Source of the DNA: JAAUTY01 sp964397305
GTDB lineage: Bacteria; Cyanobacteriota; Cyanobacteriia; Cyanobacteriales; Spirulinaceae
Assembly (NCBI GenBank): GCA_964397305.1
Contig: CAYNIP010000020.1
Span: forward strand, 1 to 64,000
Length of the DNA stretch: 64,000 bases
Direction of reading: 5' to 3'
The notes under the pieces are model-generated. The model was not told where the DNA came from and ran no database searches. It worked only from the letters and a program-made list of their open reading frames with translations. The position numbers and the translations under genes are program-made. Position 1 is the first letter of the stretch; each line of letters opens with the position of its first letter. Shown piece after piece: positions 16,739-25,737 of the stretch.

Positions 16739-17944
16739 ATGAGTCTCAACAGTTGGCTGGTTCCCGCTGATCGCCTCCGTACCCTGCCGCCCTATGTCTT
16801 TGCCCGCTTGGATGAGCTGAAGGCTCGGGCCCGGGAGCAAGGGCTGGATTTGATCGACCTCGGCATGGGCAATCCCGATGGCACGGCCCCGCCGCCGGTC
16901 GTCGAGGCGGCGATCGCCGCCTTTGCCGTGCCACGGAATCACGGGTATCCCCCCTTTGAAGGGACGGCCAGCTTCCGCCAGGCGATCGCCTCCTGGTATG
17001 AGCGCTCCTACCATGTCACCCTAGACCCCGACAGCGAGGCCCTGCCCCTCCTCGGGTCCAAGGAAGGCCTGACCCATCTGGCCCTCGCCTACGTCAATCC
17101 GGGGGATCTCGTCCTCGTCCCCAGTCCGTCCTATCCCGCCCACTTCCGGGGCCCCCTGATCGCCGGCGGCGAAATCTACCCGCTACGTCTGAGCGCCGCC
17201 CAAGACTGGCTGATCGATTTCAGCGCCATCCCTGAAGCCGTCGCCCGCCGGGCTAAGCTCCTCTACTTCAACTACCCCAACAACCCCACCACCGCCACAG
17301 CACCCCGGGCCTTTTTTGAAGAAGCCGTGGCCTTTGCCCGCCACTACGAGATCCTGCTGGTCCATGATCTCTGCTATGCCGAACTGGCCTTCGATGGCTA
17401 CCAGCCCACCAGCTTGCTCGAGATTCCCGGAGCCCGCGCCCTCAGCGTCGAGTTTCACACCCTCTCGAAAACCTACAGCATGGCCGGCTGGCGCGTCGGC
17501 TTCGTCGTCGGCAATGCCCAAGTCATCCAAGCCCTGCGGACGTTGAAAACGAACCTGGACTACGGCATCTTCTCCGTGGTGCAGGCGGCCGCGGAAACAG
17601 CCTTACAACTGCCGCATATTTACGTCCAGCAAGTGCAGGAGCGCTACCGCCAGCGGCGAGATTTCCTGATCGCCGGACTGGCGAAGTTGGGCTGGCAGGT
17701 TCCCCCCTCCAAGGCGACGATGTACCTCTGGGTTCCCTGCCCCCCGGGCAAAACCTCCACCGATTTTGCCCTAGAAGTCTTGCAACAGACGGGGGTGGTG
17801 CTGACGCCGGGCAACGCCTTCGGGGAGGCTGGGGAGGGCTATGTGCGGGTGAGTTTGATCGCCGATTGCGATCGCCTCGGCGAAGCCCTGCGGCGGTTGC
17901 GGCAGGCAGGAATTTACTACTCGGAGCCCGCGGCCGTCTCCTGA
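16739..17944 (+). CDS. Class I/II PLP-dependent aminotransferase (aspartate/alanine/LL-DAP type)
   Basis: A fold-type I aminotransferase of 401 residues. It has LGMGNPDG near the N-terminus, LGSKEGL and PSPSYPAH in the PLP site, YPNNPT, the Asp in VHDLCYAELAFDG, and the catalytic lysine in LSKTYSMAGWRVGF. The sequence is of the cyanobacterial subgroup annotated variously as AspC, AlaC or LL-diaminopimelate aminotransferase; sequence alone does not fix the amino donor. ATG at 16739 (MSLNSWLVPADR) fits; the upstream in-frame extension lacks family similarity. Confidence 0.88.
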   Translation: MSLNSWLVPADRLRTLPPYVFARLDELKARAREQGLDLIDLGMGNPDGTAPPPVVEAAIAAFAVPRNHGYPPFEGTASFRQAIASWYERSYHVTLDPDSEALPLLGSKEGLTHLALAYVNPGDLVLVPSPSYPAHFRGPLIAGGEIYPLRLSAAQDWLIDFSAIPEAVARRAKLLYFNYPNNPTTATAPRAFFEEAVAFARHYEILLVHDLCYAELAFDGYQPTSLLEIPGARALSVEFHTLSKTYSMAGWRVGFVVGNAQVIQALRTLKTNLDYGIFSVVQAAAETALQLPHIYVQQVQERYRQRRDFLIAGLAKLGWQVPPSKATMYLWVPCPPGKTSTDFALEVLQQTGVVLTPGNAFGEAGEGYVRVSLIADCDRLGEALRRLRQAGIYYSEPAAVS

Positions 17945-18103
17945 GGATGCGGGAGTACCGGCAGGGAGTGCGGCTGTTCGCTTGCCGGCAGGGACCCAAC
18001 GTTGCATAATTTGGCATAATTTGTCCAGTTGCCGTGCCTGAGAGGCTGGGTCGTCGGCCTTCTTCCTGCGCTCCTGTCGTTGCCTCCCTTCCCCCCCCTT
18101 GCT

Positions 18104-18484
18104 ATGTCTACGCCCCTCGACCAGATCAAGCCCGCTGCCAAGACTGACGCGATTATGTATGTGCCGTACTTCCAGGGCCAGAAGCGGCAGTTTTTACCCC
18201 TGGCGATCGGCCTTTACCAGCAAGGTTCCCTGGAAGGGGAACGCTATATTGAGGCCAGCGAGAGCATTCCCTTCGTAGCCACCTGGTATGTGTCTAAGTT
18301 GCCGGCGGACTTGACCCTCTGCCGGCTGCAATTTGATGGCAATGCGGAGTTGAGCTATGAAGTCAATATGCAAAATTCCGAGTTCGTCGATTACCTGATT
18401 GAGGCGATCATGAACTATCGGCGCGCGAAGGTGGTGGACTTTTCGCGCGCCTTCTACCGCAAGTTGCTGCGGCTGGAGGAATGA
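18104..18484 (+). CDS. EbsA-like type IV pilus/biofilm-associated cyanobacterial protein
   Basis: A 126-residue soluble protein conserved in cyanobacteria, here matched by memory to EbsA. EbsA works with pilus ATPase PilB and Hfq in type IV pilus assembly, and its loss de-represses biofilm formation in Synechococcus elongatus. Recognisable features are MYVPYFQGQKR, PLAIGLYQQGSLEGER and CRLQFDGNAELSYEV. There is no signal peptide or membrane helix. The start ATG at 18104 skips an unconserved 25-residue extension. The next gene (P-loop/DRTGG) starts 40 bp downstream on the same strand, so the pair may be cotranscribed. The identification is moderately secure; a search against known EbsA proteins would settle it. 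Confidence 0.65.
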   Translation: MSTPLDQIKPAAKTDAIMYVPYFQGQKRQFLPLAIGLYQQGSLEGERYIEASESIPFVATWYVSKLPADLTLCRLQFDGNAELSYEVNMQNSEFVDYLIEAIMNYRRAKVVDFSRAFYRKLLRLEE

Positions 18485-18524
18485 TGGCAATCGCCAGGGT
18501 TATACCATTAGCAGGAGTTGAGGC

Positions 18525-19613
18525 GTGGCAAACACAAAAATTTTACTCGTAGGCTCGACCGCTGCTTGTAGCGGCAAGTCGGCAACCATTCTGGGTCTCG
18601 GAGCACGGCTCCAAGCGGAGCACCTCAAGTTGGCCTACGGCAAGCCCCTGGGAACCTACTTTGAGGCAGCTACCAGCGGCCAGCACGTCGAGGCGGATGT
18701 CCACTTCGTGACGGCTATGCTGAACTTGCCGGACAGCCAGCGACACGCACCCCTGCTCTCCCTAGACCCAAGGGCGATTCGCGCTTGTTTACAGGATGGC
18801 GCACCGCCGGACTACACCCAAGCCTGGCAAAACTACGCCGCCGCGATCACAGCAGACTTGGCCCTGCTGGAGGGCCCTAGCACGCTCGCAGAGGGCCGCC
18901 TGTTCAGCCTCTCCGTGGAGCAGATGGCCACTGCGGTGGCAGCGAGCGTGCTGCTCGTCGCCCGCTATCGCAACCTGTCCCTGATTGATGACCTGCTCGA
19001 TGCGCGGGTGCTGCTGGGCGATCGCCTCTTGGGGGTACTGCTCAACGACATTCCCGAGCCAGAACTCCCGATCCTGGAGCAGGAAGTGCGGCCCTTTTTA
19101 GAAAGCCAGAATATTCCCGTCTTTGGCCTGCTACCCCGTAACGCCCTCCTTCGCAGCGTCAGCGTGCGCGAACTGACGCAGCAGCTCCAGGCCAAGGTCC
19201 TCTGCCGTGAAGACCGCCTGGATCTCATGGTCGAAAGCCTTACGATTGGAGCCATGAATGTGAACTCAGCCCTGGAATACTTCCGCCGCGAGCGCAATAT
19301 GGCCGTGGTCACGGGGGGCGATCGCAGCGAGTTGCAGATGGCAGCCCTAGAAACCTCCACCAACTGCCTCATTCTGACGGGCCACACCCCCCCCCAAGAT
19401 TTCATCCTCAGCCGCGCCGAGGATCTGGAGATCCCGATCCTCTCGGTCGATCTCGACACCCTGAGCACCGTGGAGATTGCCGATCGGGCCTTTGGCCAAG
19501 TCCGACTCCAGGAACCCATTAAGGTCGAATGCGTGCAAGACCTGATGGCAACTCACTTTGACTTCCCGCGCTTCCTCACCCATCTCGGTTTGGAGCCAGC
19601 CGCCGTAGGCTAG
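18525..19613 (+). CDS. BioD-like P-loop NTPase with DRTGG domain (phosphotransacetylase-type N-terminal family)
   Basis: The 362-residue protein starts with a P-loop GSTAACSGKSA typical of dethiobiotin-synthetase-like ATPases (residues ~7-210). It ends with a DRTGG domain (about 220-330) containing the family motif around AVVTGGDRSELQMAAL. This is the architecture of the N-terminal half of long bacterial phosphotransacetylases, but no acetyltransferase domain follows, so it is probably regulatory or a cryptic kinase. GTG start with AGGAGTTGAGG just upstream. It is 40 bp behind the EbsA-like gene. Confidence 0.82.
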   Translation: MANTKILLVGSTAACSGKSATILGLGARLQAEHLKLAYGKPLGTYFEAATSGQHVEADVHFVTAMLNLPDSQRHAPLLSLDPRAIRACLQDGAPPDYTQAWQNYAAAITADLALLEGPSTLAEGRLFSLSVEQMATAVAASVLLVARYRNLSLIDDLLDARVLLGDRLLGVLLNDIPEPELPILEQEVRPFLESQNIPVFGLLPRNALLRSVSVRELTQQLQAKVLCREDRLDLMVESLTIGAMNVNSALEYFRRERNMAVVTGGDRSELQMAALETSTNCLILTGHTPPQDFILSRAEDLEIPILSVDLDTLSTVEIADRAFGQVRLQEPIKVECVQDLMATHFDFPRFLTHLGLEPAAVG

Positions 19614-19656
19614 ACCAAGGGAGGCAGAGCAGGCTCCTGGGGCCGTCGGGACGGTG

Positions 19657-21648
19657 TCAGGAGACCGAACCGGTATTGTAGCGATCGCGCCCCTGAGCCT
19701 TCGCCTCATAGAGTGCGGCATCGGCCGCAGCGAGCAATTGGTCCGGAGAATACCCGGAGCTGGGGATCAGGGTGGCAAGGCCCATGCTCACCGTGACGTA
19801 ACCTGGCGAAGAGCCGGTATGGGGAATTTGCTGCCCTTGCAACTGGAGACGAATCCGCTCGGCAATCTCAAGGCCACCCTGCTCATCCGTATCGGGCAGG
19901 ACCACGGCAAATTCCTCGCCCCCATAACGGGCTACTAGATCGCAAGGACAACGCATGGCCCCTAGCAAAACCTCAGCAATCTGTTGCAGACACTCATCGC
20001 CAGCCTGATGACCATAGGTGTCGTTAAACTGCTTAAAACAATCCACATCACACAGAATCAACGTCAGCGGCTTGGCTCTCCAGGAATTGTGGTGGAGGAA
20101 GTATAAGAGAGATACAAAATCTCTTAAGGTGGACTTGTCGAGCCCTTGCCACGTAAGGGTTTCAACTCTGAAAGCCTTAGCTTATCACCATAGATCCTGG
20201 AGAGCCAGCGGCTTTTGCTTTCGTTGCTGCTGTTGCCACTGGTGAGCCCAGTACTTATCAAAGTAGCGACGATTCGCCGTCTTCGTCAGGTCATCGGTAT
20301 GAGCAAGCCGGTCAAGTTCTCGGTTCAGTTGCGCGAGTTCTGAGGTTCGCTCCTCAATGCGTGTTTCAAGCGTGCTAAAAGATTCCTTGAGCTGCTGGGC
20401 CATGTCCGCAAAGGAGCGGGACAGATCGCCAATCACATCGGCGCGATCTAGCGTAATGGCTTGATCCCAAGCTCCCCGCGCAATTTCTCGGGCACTCACA
20501 CTCAGTCTGATGAGGGGTTCAGTGAACCATTGAGTCAAGAGCAGGCTGATAATAATGGCTCCCAGAATCGCAATAACACAGAGTAGTATTGTGGCTCTCA
20601 TGCTGTCATAGATTTGAGCCATAAAATCCTTCTCTGGCACAGCGATCACAATAATCCAATCCAGATTGGAGTTATCCTGAAAACGAAACAACTCTAAGTA
20701 GTGGTAATCGCCATCATGCCATAATTTTTGCTGTGACGAGCGAGCATACTCTAGTCCACCAAATTGTTGGATCAAATCCTGAGTAATCGCTGCAATTAAG
20801 GAGTGGCCACTTTCTGTTGCCAAGAACAAGTCTGTAGCCGCTTGACCAACAGGATTCAATTGCTCCGGTACAGAGCTACCCACCAAAAAACCAGATGGCT
20901 CAAGGATAAAGGCAAGACCTGAGGGGCTGATTTTGAGCTTTTGCAGAAACCCCGTGATTTCCTCCGAGAGAATAAAATCAGTTGCACAAACGCCCAGGAG
21001 ATCACCCTTCTCGCGATCAAAGACGGGGATGCTAGCCGTGATAACGGGAACATAGGAATCAAAGTCGATGTAAATCTCACTCCAGGTCTGTCGTCTCTCT
21101 CGCTGTGCTGCCTCATACCAAGGTCTTTGGCGGGGATCAAAGGGTCGAGTCCCTCGGCGGTTGAGGGTGGTGCGCTGACCGGTACTGTCTAGAGCGTAGT
21201 AATGCGTAAAGCGCTCGGTCTCAGGATTAGCGATCTGCACTTGGAGCTGATCGCCAACACCGCCATTCGAGTAACCTACACCCAAGAAAGCGCCATCTGC
21301 TTCTGTGGCACAGTAAATGAGGTTAATAGAGTCAAAAAACTGGGTTTGTTGCCACAGTTGCTCTGTTCCTAGGCCAGTCCGCAGATTCAGATTACCGCGC
21401 TCCAGGTTATAGGCATTCATCTGGTTGATGGTGTGGGGATCGGCCAGGATATCTTGGAGCTGCTGGACAATGCGGGCGGTGATTTCTTGGCGGAGTTGGG
21501 TCGATAGGGTGTTCGCAGTGAACTGACTATTTCTGAGGGAGACATAGCCAATCAGTCCAGAGGTGACAATGATCTGAGTAATGAGGGGAACTGTGAGGAC
21601 CGTTTGAAGCGAGAGTCTGCTGAGAATTCGTCGGAAGCGCAAGATCAT
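19657..21648 (-). pseudogene. Diguanylate cyclase (dCache–HAMP–GGDEF) gene disrupted by a 133-bp TIR element
   Basis: The 5' part encodes a signal-anchor helix, a periplasmic dCache sensor (with RPWYEAA and SGLAFILEPSGF), a second helix, HAMP and the beginning of GGDEF (THTDDLT-like LAHTDDLTKTANRR). It stops inside the inserted element after LQDLW. The 3' part (19657-20061) carries the rest of GGDEF, including FNDTYGHQAGDE and YGGEEF. Removing the 133-bp insert and one copy of the 8-bp duplication restores an uninterrupted frame of 616 codons reading KPLTLILCDVD. The product would make cyclic-di-GMP. The inhibitory RxxD site is not conserved (CPCD). The truncated N-terminal protein may still be made as a sensor without catalytic output. 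Confidence 0.9.
20074..20206. mobile_element. Family D TIR element inserted in the GGDEF gene (133 bp)
   Basis: Imperfect 21-bp terminal inverted repeats (18 of 21 identical) beginning GGCTCTCCAGGA. Direct 8-bp duplications AGCGGCTT at 20066-20073 and 20207-20214. Internal small hairpins TAAGAGA/TCTCTTA and CCCTT/AAGGG. It is non-coding, with a stop codon for the host gene near one end. The 8-bp duplication points to a transposase family that makes 8-bp staggered cuts (for example ISAs1 or IS66 types), but no parent IS is in the window. Confidence 0.92.
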
Positions 21649-21905
21649 GGAGTTAGCGTGAGCGTCTCGTGAATTTCGCGGCTCTCCGGGAGCAGTCCCA
21701 GCAACAGCTGAAGGGCTTCTAGGGGCTTGGCTGTTCAGGATAGCCTTAGGGGGAGGTTGGGGGACTAAACCCCCGGAACTCCATCATAATCTGAACGACC
21801 GAGTTTCCTCGTGATGCTCAAGAGCCAGTTTCGGGCTTGTATTGAAATACACCCTAAAGCACCGGGCTAGCGGATGGCCCGGCAGCAAAGCCTGAAACCC
21901 TTGAT

Positions 21906-21995
21906 ATCCCTCTCAGATCGGGGTGAAACGCTGATTTTTCGTCGGCTGTAATGGCGGAAATTCGTGGGAATTTCCCGGAATAACACAAGAGGGAT
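21906..21995. mobile_element. Family A MITE-like element, copy 2 (90 bp)
   Basis: Shares over 80 bp nearly identical with 4738-4832, including the GGAAATTC/GAATTTCC hairpin, whose only visible change is one loop base. The ends read TATCCCTCT and AGAGGGATA. If TA is counted outside the repeat, it could be a TA target duplication, as made by IS630/Tc1-type transposases. That is inference from one copy. Confidence 0.7.
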
Positions 21996-22019
21996 AGTCT
22001 GTAGCTTGAGTTGATGCCG

Positions 22020-22140
22020 GCAGCCCAACGCGATCGCGCCCCTGGGCCTTCGCCCCATCGAGGATGGCATCCACTGACGGGGCAGGAAGCCGATCAGTCT
22101 TGTGCAGACACGGGCTTTGAAGATCGCTGGAGAAATCCAT
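22020..22140 (-). pseudogene. Remnant of a GGDEF domain C-terminus
   Basis: On the minus strand the segment encodes DAILDGAKAQGRDRV, clearly related to the GGDEF terminal DAALYEAKAQGRDRY encoded at the end of the broken cyclase 2.3 kb away. No GGDEF core, frame continuity or start is left. It may derive from a partial duplication of the neighbouring gene or from another lost cyclase. Confidence 0.6.
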
Positions 22141-22255
22141 CCAAAGCCCAGATTGACAAGGGATTCGGCCCAGCCATACCTTCTAAGAGTCCAGGGCTTA
22201 GTAGTGCTACACTCGATCAAGTGTTACTTAGCATAAAGCCTTTTCTGCCAACCCC

Positions 22256-23146
22256 TTGTTTCCTGAGTTTCTTCCAGCCGCAGCGGCAGACCTCCAAGAG
22301 CCCGCCGCGATCGCCCTCCTCCAGCAGGTGCAACAGCGGGCGATCGCCACTCCCCTGTGGAGGACCAAACCCCTGCGAACGACCTACGCCCAAGCGGGCC
22401 AGGGCAGCCCGCCCTTTGTGCTTCTGCACGGCTTCGACAGTTCCCTGCTTGAGTTTCGTCGCCTCTTTCCTCAGTTAGCGGGCGATCGCGCGACCTGGGC
22501 CCTGGATCTCCACGGCTTCGGCTTCAACGAACGTCCCCCCGAGGTTCCCTACACCCCGGCAGCCCTGCGCGCCCACCTCTTCTCTTTATGGCAAACCCTA
22601 ATTCAGGAGCCGGTCATCTTGGTTGGGGCCTCCATGGGGGGCGCGGCCGCCTTGGATTTTGCCCTGCATTATCCTGACCTTGTGCGGGGCCTCGTGCTCC
22701 TCGACAGTGCCGGGACGACCCCCGGCCCGGTCTTCGGTCGCTTCCTCGGCCCGCCCCTAGATGCTTGGGCGACGGCCTTCTTGCGCCAGCCCCGGGTACG
22801 GGCTAGCATCAGCCGCGCCGCTTACTATGACCCCACTCTGGCCACTCCGGAGGCCGATCGCTGTGCGGCTCTCCACCTAGCTGTGCCCGGTTGGAGCCAG
22901 GCCCTGGCCGCCTTCACCAAGAGCGGCGGCTACCCCTCCTATCGGCGCCAGTTACCGGCCTTGCGCCAGCGGACCCTGATTCTTTGGGGCGCTCAGGACA
23001 ATATCCTGGGTCGGCAACCCGCAACCCTGTTCCAAACCCTGCTGCCTCAGAGTCAGCTGATCTGGCTGGAGAACTGCGGTCATGTGCCCCATCTGGAGCA
23101 ACCAGCAGCCACGGCGGCGGCGATCTTGGCCTTTCACCCCCGCTAG
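22256..23146 (+). CDS. Alpha/beta hydrolase
   Basis: A 296-residue alpha/beta hydrolase. The oxyanion HGF motif occurs in VLLHGFDSS (near residue 62), the nucleophile in VGASMGGAAAL (Ser near 126), the acid in WGAQDNILG (near 246) and the histidine in NCGHVPHLEQP (near 274). A cap region of about 60 residues separates strands 6 and 7. Such proteins can be esterases, lipases or haloperoxidase-like; the substrate is not predictable. No signal peptide. The start is given as TTG at 22256; a later start is possible because the first ~20 residues are not needed for the fold. A degraded region precedes it. Confidence 0.85.
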   Translation: MFPEFLPAAAADLQEPAAIALLQQVQQRAIATPLWRTKPLRTTYAQAGQGSPPFVLLHGFDSSLLEFRRLFPQLAGDRATWALDLHGFGFNERPPEVPYTPAALRAHLFSLWQTLIQEPVILVGASMGGAAALDFALHYPDLVRGLVLLDSAGTTPGPVFGRFLGPPLDAWATAFLRQPRVRASISRAAYYDPTLATPEADRCAALHLAVPGWSQALAAFTKSGGYPSYRRQLPALRQRTLILWGAQDNILGRQPATLFQTLLPQSQLIWLENCGHVPHLEQPAATAAAILAFHPR

Positions 23147-23339
23147 CTACAGGCAGCGCTAAGGCCCTCAGGGTCCCCAGGGTTCTGCATCGTAGTGGGT
23201 CAAAAGTTTTCTGCGGGCTACGCGAGAATACCGGCTCACCTACGACCCCGACTAGCCACAAACCCCTCTTCACCCCAGCGACTTCTGGCTCCACGCTGAT
23301 GCCGTAGAAGATCCATCCCCTCCCTGATCGCCCTGGGCC

Positions 23340-23978
23340 TTAAACCCAATGCTGCTGCTGGAGGATCGCAAGAACATCTGTTTCTAGGGTACTGAAAGCA
23401 GTTAGAGCGCGCAGGGGTGAAAAGTCACGGATGCGATCTGCGATCGCGTAAATCCGCTCCTGCGGACGGAATTTTTTCAAGCGTCGCTTTGGTAGACCGC
23501 TGGCTGTTCTCAGTAATGCGTAAAGCTCCTCTTTAGGATCGGAGCCTTGTTCCAAAGTGCTCAATTCGGGGAGCTGCAAGGGCTGGCAGCCGTGCGGATT
23601 AGCAGCCGCTTGGCGAATCGCCGCCTCATCAAACAGAAGCCAGGCCTCAGTCATCCGCACCGGAATGACATAGATGGCTGGTGGTATTGATAAGCTGTCC
23701 ACGGCCTCGATAGCGGCTTTGATTTCCGCAACACGCGCTTCTCGGGGTTCCTTTTCGGCATCACGGTAGATAAAGAGGAGATCGCAGGGTTGGTACTCCA
23801 AGCTTAACTGAATTCGGTTTTGCAAACTGCGCTGATCGCCAGGTAACGGGCGCGGGTCTACCCAGCGGGCTTGAACTTCACCCACGAAACCGCCTGCCCG
23901 CAATAACCAGGCCAAAATCGGTGACAACACCCGATCGGAAGGGCCGTCGCTGATCAGCGTGTAATGCAGTACACTCAT
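23340..23978 (-). CDS. DUF4276-type TOPRIM-like protein, partner of AAA ATPase
   Basis: A 212-residue protein of the DUF4276 type. The first strand ends in TLISDGPSDRVL, resembling the TOPRIM EGxxD motif with Asp in place of Glu. A second acidic motif YRDAEKE (near residue 73) matches the DxD element, and MTEAWLLFDEAAI is a hallmark of the family. TOPRIM domains in OLD-family nucleases cut DNA with metal ions; catalytic competence here is unproven. Its start overlaps the stop of the ATPase gene by 4 bp (ATGA), so the two are translationally coupled. The likely role is effector of a two-gene ATPase/nuclease module. Confidence 0.75.
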   Translation of the reverse strand: MSVLHYTLISDGPSDRVLSPILAWLLRAGGFVGEVQARWVDPRPLPGDQRSLQNRIQLSLEYQPCDLLFIYRDAEKEPREARVAEIKAAIEAVDSLSIPPAIYVIPVRMTEAWLLFDEAAIRQAAANPHGCQPLQLPELSTLEQGSDPKEELYALLRTASGLPKRRLKKFRPQERIYAIADRIRDFSPLRALTAFSTLETDVLAILQQQHWV

Positions 23979-25507
23979 GCCCTAAAGCTCTCGTGGAAAC
24001 CGGGGACAAAGGGTTGTAAATCAAGGCGATCAATGATTCGCCGTGCAGGGCGTTTTCGGGCTTTCTTAGAGGTTGCAGGATCGTAGCCGTTCCCCTCCGG
24101 TTCTGGTGGTACTGGATTGAGATAGACTGACAGCTCCTCTCGTGAGACTAGCTTTATTGAGTTATGTTCTTCTGTATTGGTGCGCCATGTATCCTTCAGG
24201 TAGCGAAAGCGTGCTGCTTGTCGGCGTGTTTCCGGTGTAGAGAATGTGACAATATCGGCGATGAGGAGACTATCATCAGGTATCTGCTGGACAACAACGG
24301 GGGAATGCGTGTTAACAATGACCTGTCGCAGGGGGTTATCAGAGCCCACTTCCTCCTCAGGATCGACTGCAACATCTTGGAGTAGTTGTAGGATGTTGGG
24401 TATGCGCGCTGGATGGACACCATTCTCTGGTTCCTCTAGGCAGATTAAGCCTCTCGTATCCGGGTCGAGATCTAGAACAGCGAGAGCCAAAAATCGAAGC
24501 GTACCATCCGATAGGGAGCGAGCGGGATGGATGGTGCGATCGCCAGTTTCCACCATGATAGTAAGGAGCTGACGGGCCTCATCGCGATCAACCCACAATT
24601 CGCGCACACCATCTAGTAGGCCTGAGAGCCGATTGGCAACCTGCGCGTACAGTTGTGTTTGAGCCCCCAGGCCAACGTCCTCATCAGCGGCCTGATGCCG
24701 CACGGTTTGCGCTAAGTAATAAAGTGTGGACGCTAAGTGGGAACCATCCGTGCCCAGATGGGTCGGGGCTGTGAAGTTGTCCGGTTGCCGCAGGGAAGAG
24801 GGTTCGAGTTGCAATACCCGCCAGGACTGCATCTCACGACGGGCTAGGAGTGCTGTTGGGCTTTCCGCTGCATCGGTTGCGGATAGTACAGTACGAGGCA
24901 AATCAGACGCTAGTAGGGAGCGGGGCCGTCCTTGGTTGCCATCTTGGTGGAGCTTGACAACTCTTCGTCCATCCTCATCATGGGTAGAAATAAAGGGTGA
25001 CGTTCGCCGTCCTTTCACCAAGGACTTCCGCCAAGTTTTTGCTTCATGCTCAAAGCGTAGATGCTTGGGAGCATCGCCAATATTGAGATGAATCAGTTCT
25101 TCATGCTGGAGTTCTAGGGTGTCAGAGGGGTAAAGGGTTGAACTGCTTTTATAAGCCAGGATCACCCTGTATCGCAGAAGCGTAATACTAGCCTTGGCTG
25201 TTTGGCCGAGATCATCAATACCAGTGGCTGGAATAATAATATCAGCCGCAAATTCTATCGTTTCAGCATAGCGATCGCCCACGCGATGAAACAAGCTACG
25301 CACATCACCCGTGTGGTTTGATTCAGCGCGAACAGCAAGAGCTGCCTCGAGTAAAGGGCGCTCAGCCAGGAAACTTAAGAATCGAATCGCATCAAAAAGA
25401 TTGGACTTGCCAACGCCATTAGCCCCAGCAATACAGGTAAACGGGCCGAATCTTAGGTCTACATCGACTAGATTCTTGAAGTTTTTAACCCGTAAGCGCG
25501 TCAGCAT
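23975..25507 (-). CDS. AAA/ABC-type ATPase of the RecF/OLD-like (AAA_21) class
   Basis: The 510-residue protein begins LTRLRVKNFKNLVDVDLRFG, the RecF/SMC/OLD N-terminal strand pattern. It has Walker A GANGVGKSN at residues 28-36, a signature-like SLSDGTLRFLAL, Walker B LICLEEPENGVHP and an H-loop VIVNTHSP. The ~220 residues between Walker A and signature form an insertion specific to this group, and about 90 C-terminal residues are basic. In such systems the ATPase senses a trigger and licenses a nuclease. It is coupled to the DUF4276 gene. Codon use and GC look lower than in neighbours, consistent with horizontal acquisition. Start chosen at 25507, where the conserved strand begins. Confidence 0.85.
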   Translation of the reverse strand: MLTRLRVKNFKNLVDVDLRFGPFTCIAGANGVGKSNLFDAIRFLSFLAERPLLEAALAVRAESNHTGDVRSLFHRVGDRYAETIEFAADIIIPATGIDDLGQTAKASITLLRYRVILAYKSSSTLYPSDTLELQHEELIHLNIGDAPKHLRFEHEAKTWRKSLVKGRRTSPFISTHDEDGRRVVKLHQDGNQGRPRSLLASDLPRTVLSATDAAESPTALLARREMQSWRVLQLEPSSLRQPDNFTAPTHLGTDGSHLASTLYYLAQTVRHQAADEDVGLGAQTQLYAQVANRLSGLLDGVRELWVDRDEARQLLTIMVETGDRTIHPARSLSDGTLRFLALAVLDLDPDTRGLICLEEPENGVHPARIPNILQLLQDVAVDPEEEVGSDNPLRQVIVNTHSPVVVQQIPDDSLLIADIVTFSTPETRRQAARFRYLKDTWRTNTEEHNSIKLVSREELSVYLNPVPPEPEGNGYDPATSKKARKRPARRIIDRLDLQPFVPGFHESFRA

Positions 25508-25597
25508 GGCTAAGCCGAGAAAGTACACTCTATTCTGACATAGGCTTTCAGGAGCGAAGCCAAGTGTGTACTACCCATCCATAGCCAAGACCCAAAG

Positions 25598-25716
25598 GGG
25601 AGCATCCCAGTTTGGCAGCCCTCCCCCTAAATCCCTTTCCCGAGCTTGGGAGAGGGACTTCAAGCTCTCCTTCTCCCAAGTAGGGCGAAGGGGAGTCCCC
25701 AAAGTGAGATGCACCC
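25598..25716. mobile_element. Family B TIR element, degenerate copy (119 bp)
   Basis: The right end TGAGATGCACCC is perfect; the left end GGGAGCATCCCA has two changes. It contains CCCTAAATCCC and the CTTCTCCCAAGTAGGGCGAAGGGG hairpin region also found at 13731-13820. Flanking octamers do not match. It lies between the ATPase gene and ndhJ. Confidence 0.6.
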
Positions 25717-25737
25717 CGGAACGCTCTCGGAATGAAT

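Larger units (their letters stand above)
21649..22255. other. 607-bp region of degraded sequence
   Basis: No intact gene. It holds a family A element (21906-21995) and, on the minus strand, a decayed C-terminal end of a GGDEF domain (about 22020-22140). The first 200 bp upstream of the broken cyclase should contain its promoter. Overall base composition is poorer in GC than the neighbouring housekeeping genes. Confidence 0.6.
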
